DNA of 49,271 nucleotides from Aculops lycopersici (lineage: Eukaryota > Arthropoda > Arachnida > Trombidiformes > Eriophyidae), in assembly GCA_015350385.1 (NCBI GenBank), contig WNKI01000004.1, positions 1,125,005 through 1,174,275 of the forward strand. Direction: 5' to 3'. Shown here piece by piece: positions 1-8,217 of the stretch. Positions within the stretch are counted from its first letter, which is position 1. Every line of letters starts with the position of its first letter. The notes beneath the pieces were generated by a model. The model saw only the letters and a list, made by a program, of their open reading frames with translations. It was not told where the DNA came from and made no database searches. The translations under genes were made by a program, and so were the position numbers.

Positions 1-12
1 GTAGATTATGTG

Positions 13-500
13 TCGATTTTTGGAGGATGGCCATGGAGGATCTGACAAACCCTTTCAATTCCAAACTGGCCCTTCGCTTGGGTCTCACTCACCATGTTAT
101 TTATGCCTGTTATTTATTCAAATTTCATAGGATGTTAGATTATCAATTGAAGACTGCAAACCTGTTGCTCAATCTCTTCAAATCCATCGAGGGAGTGACC
201 GTTAACGCAATTATCCACGCGAGCTATCTACTAGTGAGAGGCTTTATTGATTGTAACCAGGATAGATTAGCTAAACATTATCTTAAATAAGTAACTGAAT
301 CGATTATACACTCCGACAAAAACTCGTACGAGTTGATTCTATTGACTTGCGTAGCATGTGAGTTGAACTTGATAGAGAGTAAAAATCCTTCTTCTGCAAC
401 TGATAAGAGTAACGCGGTTATTGAGACTTTACTTGAAAGAGGTGTAAATATGCTCTTGTTTGAACGCACTAAATTGAAGTTCTATTCACCTGTTGGTTAG
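13..500 (+). pseudogene. Truncated, decayed separase-gene duplicate
   Basis: Positions 13-388 align without gaps to 4405-4780 inside the separase gene, with about 14 substitutions (roughly 96% identity). The copy keeps the parental frame but has a CAA-to-TAA nonsense change at 288-290. After that stop the frame is open again to a TAG at 498-500. Homology to separase stops abruptly at 388. From 391 to 427 the sequence instead resembles 36589-36625. Many substitutions change amino acids (for example VRSLIDCNQ to VRGFIDCNQ), which fits relaxed constraint. The copy lacks the catalytic region. The ATG at 30 and the 87-codon ORF are inherited from the interior of the parent, so it should not be annotated as a working gene. 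Its end overlaps the tetraspanin stop codon by three bases on the other strand. Confidence 0.85.
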
Positions 501-1389
501 ATGGTCAGTCTGGTTCTCTTGTTCAACTTGCAATAGGCAAGAGAAAGGCCAGTGGTAATTAATTGCATAAGAACCAGGGCGAGCGCTAGGCCGCCCATAA
601 TGCCACCTCTAATTTCGAGATACCTTCTAAGCATTTCGCCGCAACTCCTGTAGTTGATGTTGTTTGTGAGATCGTTACTACACGATTGGGGCACTGGCAT
701 TTGCATGTTCTTGTAGTCTACAAATGAGTAGGCGCCGCAACATTGCAGTTTAAGTTGTATGAGGTCGAGGAAGTTTCTTGACTTGGCTGAATATTCCAAG
801 ATATCAATATGCAATTTAAGCTCGTAAGCTAGTTCCGCTTGAAGCCGATCACCACCCGGCATCCGGAATACGAAGACCAGAAGTGTGATCTCACAAACGA
901 GCGCGATGACGGCCAAGGCGGTGTGCTGTGTTGGCGGTAGTTAATTGAGAGGCAGGTTAGATTATCAAACTTCATGTTAACAATTTATTAGATAATAAAG
1001 AGATAATCAGGTACTTACTATTCCAAATAAAAGACGACTTTCGAGGAGAGATCCAAGACAGCCGACGAACGATATCAAAAACAGTAGACCTCCGGCTGCC
1101 ATGCCAAAGTAACAAGCCCAATAGTATCGTTCAATGGACAAATTTTCCGTGTAAACCCAGAGGCCAGAGTCGCTGCGAACCCATAGCGACAAGGCCAGTA
1201 GTAGGGCGCCGAGTGACTGGTGGTTGAATATTGAGTGAGTTAAAGGTTAGACTGATGCGCTCACTAATGAGAGATAAGCAGGTGGTTGAACGAAGATAGA
1301 TTTCACAAAATACTTACAAAGGTGAGGAAATTGAGGCCAAATAGAAGGTATTTTGCAAAATGCGTTGTGCTTGGAATTTCGCGATGCAT
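497..1389 (-). CDS. Tetraspanin (three exons)
   Basis: Four-pass membrane scaffold protein that organises tetraspanin microdomains at the plasma membrane. I rebuild three exons on the minus strand: 1389-1318, 1216-1019 and 925-497. Introns are 101 and 93 nt, both starting GTAAGT and ending CAG, both in phase 0. The product is about 232 residues, normal for the family. TM1 is near residues 12-36 (FAKYLLFGLNFLTF onward). TM2 follows around LLFLISFVGCLGSLLES, with the family GCLG turn. TM3 is near residues 92-110. The large extracellular loop carries the diagnostic CCG at 152-154, plus Cys172 and Cys185 for the second disulfide. TM4 is near 195-220. The start is chosen because MHREIPSTTHFAKYLLF gives the short cytoplasmic N terminus usual for tetraspanins. 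The subfamily cannot be assigned by eye. Confidence 0.9.
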
Positions 1390-2863
1390 TTTCTCTGATT
1401 TTCTTCAAATTCTTACTTTGTTCTTTGCTTCCTAGGTCTTGATAAAAAAATATAAAATATAAAAAGTAAATTCGATGCTTATAGCTCTTGAGGTTTCAGA
1501 TGGCAGTTCGAGTTGATAGTTCTAGAGAGTTGGAAATTTTTCTTCTTCTCAAAATGATCAATCAGTCAATTGGTTTCACAGTTGATCGCCAAGTTCGCAT
1601 GATGACCACAAAATTTTCTATTTGTCTCAAAACTTGGTGACGTTTTACTTGCTAATTTGATGCAAATAACTGGTCGTCTCGGCATCATTGTCTCAACCTC
1701 AGTCTTGTTCTATGGTATCAATGGTGGTGATGTTGTTGTTTGTGCTCCTCGTGTGTCTCATCTCATCTCTTTCCATAGTCGATGAGCCTTATGTTTGCAT
1801 AGAGGAAGCCAGAGGATGAGACTACTGTTGCTGCTTCTACCACAACTACTACAAATAACACACAATGGCTACAGAGCAAGCAACAAGTGGAGGTTTTCAG
1901 TTTAGCCCAGTGAGACTCAATGGCTCGTTAGTCAGCTATTAGTTGGCATCACTAGAAGCGGCGCCGGCAAAGGCAGCGATGGCAGCACCAGTGGCACATT
2001 AAGTTAGTTGTTAGATTAAGTTAGGTAACTAGAGAGCGACTCTATCGCTCCGGGGTGGCCACAACAAATTGAGTCGCGGCGTCGTCGAAGGCGCGCCCGT
2101 TAACTTAACGTTGCCATTGCATTGTTTGTGAGCACCGTGAGCGTGGCTCCTCAAAGCGGCGGGGGCTCAACAAGTTGGCAAGCTAGCCATTGCAAGTGAA
2201 ATCAACCATTCGGATCTCTGGACGACAGGCTAACGATACTGAGAGTTATTTCTACTAAACAACAGCAATAGGAAGAAGAACACAAACACTCACTACGTTA
2301 CCAAGCGCAATAAATCTCATCAGTCTGTTATTGTAACCGCCTCTAGTGCCGCCGCTTGAGGTAATGGCAATAATTGTTATTGCGGTCACATTGTTGGAAG
2401 CCGAAAGAGGAGAGAGATGAAAAGGCGAACAGTAGCGAGTGTGTTTTTTTGGTTTATCTAGCGCTTTTGCTCTCGCCGCTCAAATTATTAACCTCAAAAT
2501 CAAATCAAATCGAATCAAAGCCTCAATTGGGCGCTCGTTACGGGCGATCTAATCAACGCAACTCGACTTTTGGGACTCACACCAAGCAACGAGTGTTGAC
2601 TAAACAAGTGGTGGCTGTTTTGGTTTAAGCAGCAGGCGCGCGCTATTGCTTCACTGGGCTACCAGCCGACTTAATGGAATGGTGAAAGTAGAGACTAGCA
2701 GGCAATTGCAATGGTGGTTGGATAAGCTTGTTTGCAAACTATGAGCTACAAGCGCCAACTGTTGGCGCCGAGGCCAGTTGCAGCAACTAGCCTGCCAATA
2801 AGCTAATGCTCATTTGAGCAAATGAACGAGATGAAAGAGAGCATCGTGATATTAGCAGTGCAG
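1390..2863. other. Intergenic region, divergent promoters
   Basis: About 1.5 kb between the divergent tetraspanin (minus) and coiled-coil (plus) genes, so it must contain both promoters. I see no credible coding exon; the ORF at 2374-2628 is low-complexity and unlike any family I know. One copy of CAACAAGTGG, a 10-mer recurrent in this window, sits at 1881-1890. A variant, AAACAAGTGG, lies near 2603. Confidence 0.5.
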
Positions 2864-2942
2864 GTAAGCAAGATGGGAGTTGCGGCCGGGTGGACTGCGC
2901 GTAACTAGCTGTTGCATACCGCTGGCGAGCTAGCCTCTGCAG
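2864..2942 (+). other. Probable 5' UTR intron of the coiled-coil gene
   Basis: CAG|GTAAGC at 2861-2869 is a strong splice donor. CTCTGCAG ending at 2942 is a good acceptor, four bases before the ATG at 2947. The 79-nt length matches the other introns inferred in the window (79-101 nt). Translating across the junction from upstream ATGs is out of frame with the coiled-coil ORF, so the intron would lie in the leader. Confidence 0.5.
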
Positions 2943-2946
2943 CGAG

Positions 2947-3669
2947 ATGGCCAGCGACGCCGATGCGAATAAAATTAACCGGAAGCTAGAAGACTTAGAG
3001 GAGTTGCACTTGGAGATAGGTACGCATGAAGAAAATACCAACAAATACTCGAGGTATATCGCTGATATGACGGAACATATCAAGATTATTAAGGAAGAGG
3101 AGAAGAAATGTATTAAGCAAGTGGCCGTTGTGGAGGAGGAGCTGAGAATGCAGAATCTAGAGAAGACAAATGAATTAAACGAATTGCAAATGATAGAATC
3201 AGGTTTCGAGGGTATGGACCAGAAAGAGATAAACGACGAGATCTCATCTTTGAGAGCAACATTGGAACAAACGGAGCGCAATACTATAGATATATGCGCG
3301 CAATTCAAGGAGTATAAAGTGAAACACAAGCTAGAGATGGAGACTGAGCAGAAACATTGGGCCGAATCTCACAAGAATCATCGTAATATTAGAAAAGCTT
3401 TGGAAAACAAACTAGATTCTATGAGGGTTAAACTGGAAGCATCTAGAGTTGATGCGAATATGTTTGTAGAGAAAGATATGAAAAAGTTCGAGTCCGAGTT
3501 CGAGGTGTACAAGCAGAGACAAGAAACACTTGTCAAAGAGGCTAAGCGCGAGCGAGCCAGAGCGGAAGAGTTGAATTCTATCTCTGAGCACAACAACCAA
3601 GTATTGAGGTCCGCGTTGCACTTACTTCAACAACCTGTTGTTTCGCGAAGAAATCGAAGCGCTAAATAA
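2947..3669 (+). CDS. Orphan coiled-coil protein, 240 aa
   Basis: I do not recognise the family. The protein is charged, almost free of proline and glycine, and shows heptad-like patterning for most of its length (about residues 10-215). That predicts a long alpha-helical coiled coil with a short basic tail ending RRNRSAK. No signal peptide or membrane segment is visible. The start is the first ATG after a likely 5' UTR intron. The stop TAA at 3667-3669 overlaps an AATAAA polyadenylation signal, so the 3' UTR is very short. The next gene, separase, begins 290 bp downstream on the same strand, but nothing in the sequence shows a functional link. A centrosomal, kinetochore or ciliary role is possible for such proteins and is speculation here. 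Confidence 0.75.
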   Translation: MASDADANKINRKLEDLEELHLEIGTHEENTNKYSRYIADMTEHIKIIKEEEKKCIKQVAVVEEELRMQNLEKTNELNELQMIESGFEGMDQKEINDEISSLRATLEQTERNTIDICAQFKEYKVKHKLEMETEQKHWAESHKNHRNIRKALENKLDSMRVKLEASRVDANMFVEKDMKKFESEFEVYKQRQETLVKEAKRERARAEELNSISEHNNQVLRSALHLLQQPVVSRRNRSAK

Positions 3670-3959
3670 ACTTCCAGGTCAATCTCATTAACTCTATGAT
3701 ACAACAAAGATGACTAGAATTTGAGTAGATAGTATTGACATTCCATAGATTATAACAATTCTGTATCGTGGTCAACTGTAAGAGGCATTTTGCACTGAAT
3801 ATATGTAGATACCATCTCTGGTTGTTCGCAGAAGAATCACACCGCGCGCCAAATAGCGCGCACTGTCTGCCGGTGCGAACTCAGGCACGTGGATGTTTAC
3901 CTAGTTATGAAAACTAGTAATGAAAATAGAGTATGTTTATATTTAGCATTCCCTAGACT

Positions 3960-6900
3960 ATGGTTGCCCCAACTCGAACACCCCAAGCTAGAGGGGTGAA
4001 GTGCGATTTGTGCAAGAAGATATTAGAGCGCGCAACATGGCTTGACCAGACAAAATTAGCCAAGGATATTACCGGCCCTCAAAAAGTATTAAAACTTATT
4101 AAAGATCATGATGTATCAGGTTGCCCTTGTATACCCAAGAACATCCAGAATTTACTCGTTGGTAGCACCCACTTTGAAATACATCGATTACAATCCAAGG
4201 CTCTAGATTGTCAGATTTTCAAAAAGCAGGTGGTACATTATAAGAACGTTAGACATCAGTTCAAAGAGAAGACAAAGAGCCTAGAGGCATCAATAAATGA
4301 TTGCCTCGACAATAGAAAAACATCGAGATTTAGAGTATGTTTCAATTATACAGACGAGGAGAGGGCTTTCACTTATTCATCATGCAAACATCTGAAGGAG
4401 GCAATCGATTTTTGGAAGGTGGCCATGGAGGATCTGACAAACCCTTTCAATTCCAAATTGGCCCTTCGCTTGGGTCTCACTCACCATGTTATTTATGCCT
4501 GTTATTTATTCAAATTTCATAGGATGTTAGATTATCAATTGAAGACTGCAAACCTGTTGCTCAATCTCTTCAAATCCATCGAGGGAGTGACCGTTAACGC
4601 AATTATCCACGCGAGCTATCTACTAGTGAGAAGCCTTATTGATTGTAACCAGATCAGTTTAGCTAAATATTATCTTAAACAAGCAACTAAATCGATTATA
4701 CACCCCGACAAAAACTCGTACGAGTTGATTCTATTGACTTGCGTAGCATGTGAGTTGAACTTGATAGAGAGTAAAAATCCCGAAGATCTCAATGAACTAG
4801 CTAACCTAGCCATAATCAGGAAGGATGACAAACTCCAGCACTATTATGCAAGAACTCTAGCTCTGAGCACCCTGATCAAGTATATTCATTGTTATCACCC
4901 CACCGACACCGACAAATCTTGGGCCAAAAATCAGTGTTTTGAGTTCTTCCATACTTACAGGTACACATGTGCCATTATTAGACGATGTTACGAAGACTCC
5001 TTCGAGTTAGTTCTTTCCGAGAAGGAATCGTCACGACAAAAGAGTAAAGCTACAGGTGATGGCAAAGACTCAGAACAACCACAGCAGCATCAAATATTAG
5101 ATCACAGTTGGATCAAACTTGCCGCCTGTGATTTTGTATTTTCCACCTATGACCAGCTAGCTCAATTTTTCTCAAGAGCCGGCATTCCAGAGGTCCTTGA
5201 GTTACTTCACAATGGCCTCGATCTCATCGCTTATAGAACCGGATGCTATTACTGGCAAGTTTGGGTGACCATTATTGGTGCCAACTTCGATTTGTTATGT
5301 GACAAATATGATCATTGGTCCATGAAGATCAATCTTATAAGCAATCAACTATCCAAGGTTGCGACCTACGCCCCAGACAAAAATTTGGTAGAATTACTAT
5401 TGGTTGAATTAAAAATAGCCTCGCTTCAATGTCAACAGCAGCAAGAGAAGATTTTATGCACGGACACCGTTTTGCAACTGTGCCAGAGACTCAGAGATTG
5501 CGGCAGATCAAGCTTGAGAAGTTTGGACGGTGTTGAGCTTTACGATTGCCGCCAAAACTTCATGAACTCCAAGGTCACATGTGTTCCACCAGTTAGAGAC
5601 GAGAGCCTGCTAGTATTCGGATTTGATTTGACAAAGGCAAGTCTCTGTTGTTTCAAGATTGCGATAGCATCTTTGTTACAGTCTGGCGAAACTATGGAAG
5701 CTAAGAGCTTAGTTCACATGTTGGCGTCCGAAATAGAATCTTACAACACTATGGAGTATTCACACTGTCAGATACTTATGGAGGTGATGCTGCTTTTCTG
5801 TGATATCAATACAAGCGAGCAGATACTATTAGATTCAATCAGCTCGAGTAGCAATACATTTTTGACTAACCAAGGTAATGACTTAGCATCGATTGAATCA
5901 CAAATGTCCACGATGACACTAAACAGTGATAATACAGAATCGAAAGGTACCTCATCACGACAAAGCAAGATCCGTGTGGCAAGAAAATCTCGCCTTCCCA
6001 TTGGAAAAAAGTCGAAGAAAATTTCCTATAATGTAACCCGCCAATCTGACGAGGGCATTAGGTACCTTGATACCCTAGATGCCGTCAAGAACTTTGAATC
6101 TCTATCTCAAGAGGAATTACTTGTGTGCTATCTTCGAAACTCAGAGCCATGCCCAGACTACCTTCTCTATCGTAGAGTTCACGAATTATTGTTTAGCATC
6201 AGAATCAAAGAAGATAACCTCATAACGAATCTTAATCATCACTTGTTGTACCATTTTACCGAAGCATCAACTTCAAATTCTATACGTTATAGGTGGATGA
6301 TGTTTGAGGAGCAACAAGCTAGCCCATTTGAGGCCGGAGCAAGTGGCAAGCCTTTCAACAATCCAGGATTAGGATTTCATAATGTGCATGCAAACTCGGA
6401 TAAGAGCTTCAGATATATGAGTAATTCAATCCCAGAAGACTACAAACTAATCCAAATCAAGTACATATTTAAGAAGAGAACACGCAGCGAACACTTTTTA
6501 ATCGCAATGTTTGATTCTAGAAACGATCCAATCTTTGTTCATCATAAAAGCGACTTGACGAGTGGTGACTTCCTCAAAGATGCGAAGATCCAAGATGAAG
6601 ATCTATATACTATTTCAACACCCAGCAAACTAACCGCCCTTATGGAGGAAGCTAAGAAGACTTTATTCTTGAATAATAACAAGAGTCGTTCAACAGCTAG
6701 ACAGAAGCTAGAATCTGACCTCAACTTATTGTTGAACAATATTGAGAATGATTGTTTGGGTTCATATAGCTGGATCTTGAGTAGCAAGCAACAAGTAGGT
6801 CTGATTCTAGACAAGGAGCTAGAGCACATACCATTCGAATCACTACCAAGTGTTCGATCCAAGAGACAAGGAATATTTCGGATTCCTTCTTTGAGATTAT

Positions 6901-7544
6901 TTCACGCTATAGTTAATCGTAACACCAGGCTCAATACAGACAATACAGCCTATGTACTAGATCCTGCCAACAATCTGGCCAAGACTCGCGAAAGATTCGA
7001 AGCCAAACTGAGAAACATGAAGTGGGTTGGTTCCATTGGACAGCCGCCCAACATAGACAATCTAGAGACCTGGCTAACAACTAAGGATATTTACCTGTTC
7101 ATGGGCCATGGAGCCGGAACTGCTTACTACAATTGTCTATGCAAAGGTCGAGGTCTCTCTGCAATGTCTTCAATCAGATCGGCTCCCATCGTTATGGGAT
7201 GCAGCAGTGGTCGAGTACTAGCTGAGGGTCCGAGACTGGAATCATTCGGCATAAATTGGGTCTTCATAATCAGAGGATCTCCGTGTTACGTTGGCTTGTT
7301 ATGGGATGTGACGGATACTGATATTGACAAGTTTCTAGATGCAATGTTGGCTAGATGGATACCTTCGAGATGGCAATCGGTTGATATTGTTGAGAGAGGA
7401 AATGAGATCCAGGGTGCAGGCATGCCAATAACCGATGTAATATCCTTGTCTAGATCTGTTTGCCAGTTTAGATTTCTAGTTGGCTCCACACCTGTCACCT
7501 ATGGACTTCCCGTTATCAGTAGCAATTCAAGTCTCCTCGAGTGA
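3960..7544 (+). CDS. ESPL1: Separase (peptidase family C50)
   Basis: Cysteine protease that cleaves cohesin's kleisin subunit (Scc1/Rad21) at anaphase onset to release sister chromatids; securin normally inhibits it. The 1194-residue product is encoded in one exon. The C-terminal peptidase domain (about residues 940-1160) carries the catalytic dyad in family context: His1050 in MGHGAG and Cys1081 in VMGCSSGR. It is followed by the conserved GLLWDVTDTDID stretch. The N-terminal two thirds is helical repeat-like with no recognisable motif. A low-complexity, basic segment near residues 640-700 is probably a disordered linker. The protein is longer than the split Drosophila enzyme (about 630 aa) and shorter than the vertebrate one (about 2100 aa). 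The first ATG is used; it opens a protein with a CDLCKK motif. An AATAAA lies at 7548-7553, just past the stop. Confidence 0.95.
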   Translation: MVAPTRTPQARGVKCDLCKKILERATWLDQTKLAKDITGPQKVLKLIKDHDVSGCPCIPKNIQNLLVGSTHFEIHRLQSKALDCQIFKKQVVHYKNVRHQFKEKTKSLEASINDCLDNRKTSRFRVCFNYTDEERAFTYSSCKHLKEAIDFWKVAMEDLTNPFNSKLALRLGLTHHVIYACYLFKFHRMLDYQLKTANLLLNLFKSIEGVTVNAIIHASYLLVRSLIDCNQISLAKYYLKQATKSIIHPDKNSYELILLTCVACELNLIESKNPEDLNELANLAIIRKDDKLQHYYARTLALSTLIKYIHCYHPTDTDKSWAKNQCFEFFHTYRYTCAIIRRCYEDSFELVLSEKESSRQKSKATGDGKDSEQPQQHQILDHSWIKLAACDFVFSTYDQLAQFFSRAGIPEVLELLHNGLDLIAYRTGCYYWQVWVTIIGANFDLLCDKYDHWSMKINLISNQLSKVATYAPDKNLVELLLVELKIASLQCQQQQEKILCTDTVLQLCQRLRDCGRSSLRSLDGVELYDCRQNFMNSKVTCVPPVRDESLLVFGFDLTKASLCCFKIAIASLLQSGETMEAKSLVHMLASEIESYNTMEYSHCQILMEVMLLFCDINTSEQILLDSISSSSNTFLTNQGNDLASIESQMSTMTLNSDNTESKGTSSRQSKIRVARKSRLPIGKKSKKISYNVTRQSDEGIRYLDTLDAVKNFESLSQEELLVCYLRNSEPCPDYLLYRRVHELLFSIRIKEDNLITNLNHHLLYHFTEASTSNSIRYRWMMFEEQQASPFEAGASGKPFNNPGLGFHNVHANSDKSFRYMSNSIPEDYKLIQIKYIFKKRTRSEHFLIAMFDSRNDPIFVHHKSDLTSGDFLKDAKIQDEDLYTISTPSKLTALMEEAKKTLFLNNNKSRSTARQKLESDLNLLLNNIENDCLGSYSWILSSKQQVGLILDKELEHIPFESLPSVRSKRQGIFRIPSLRLFHAIVNRNTRLNTDNTAYVLDPANNLAKTRERFEAKLRNMKWVGSIGQPPNIDNLETWLTTKDIYLFMGHGAGTAYYNCLCKGRGLSAMSSIRSAPIVMGCSSGRVLAEGPRLESFGINWVFIIRGSPCYVGLLWDVTDTDIDKFLDAMLARWIPSRWQSVDIVERGNEIQGAGMPITDVISLSRSVCQFRFLVGSTPVTYGLPVISSNSSLLE

Positions 7545-8217
7545 TCAATAAACGACTCGAGGCTGAAAGTTTGCACGCAAATCTCATGTGAATTACAGAA
7601 ATTAGTGCGCGCGACGTTTGTATTCTATGGTAAAAATTTCACTCGCACTAGAGGGATCGCATGCAGTGACGCGGGACTTGCGGGAATAAACAAAAAAGTT
7701 TTGGGCGTCTGGGCGGGCGGGACTGTAACTGCAGCGACCAATCACAAGCGCTATCCCACCACTAACCAACGCGGGAGCTTTTGCCTGCTCTGTTTCCAGC
7801 CTGTGCCGTTACACTCCTCTTTAAACAACCTGTTTGGCGACGACTACTCGAAGCCAAGCATATTGACGTCAGCCTTAGTGCGGACGCTCGATCCACATGC
7901 CCGCGAACAGCACAGTTGGACCCCGCCCCCATCCTACCCGTCAAGCAGCGCCTGAAGCTACGCTTACAAGAATTCGCCACGATCCCCTGCCGAAATAATC
8001 GGAGTGCTTTGTCGTACCGTTCCCTGGATAATTTTTACTATTCCTCACCGCCTACCTCTACCAGGTAGTTTCTTGCTCTGGATTTTATCTTGAAACGAAC
8101 CCTTCGATATCATAACATCACTAAAATCTAATTGATGACAAAGCCAGCCAAATGTTGTTTTTATATAACACAATCTTACTACTAACATTTATTACAACTA
8201 TCATTTGTTTAGTACTA
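7545..8217. other. Convergent intergenic region, possible GC/CCAAT element
   Basis: This is 673 bp between the 3' ends of separase and striatin. It contains the separase poly(A) signal at 7548-7553 and a minus-strand AATAAA for striatin at 8188-8193. The stretch near 7700-7760 has GGGCGGGCGGG followed by ACCAATCA, which looks like promoter DNA although no downstream gene is recognised. ORFs at 7605-7955 and 7781-8068 are unrecognised and probably chance. Confidence 0.4.

Noticed and set aside
27..290. 87-aa ORF as a functional small gene
   Set aside because: Its whole length is an internal, frame-preserved copy of separase ending in a nonsense mutation; the ATG is internal in the parent.
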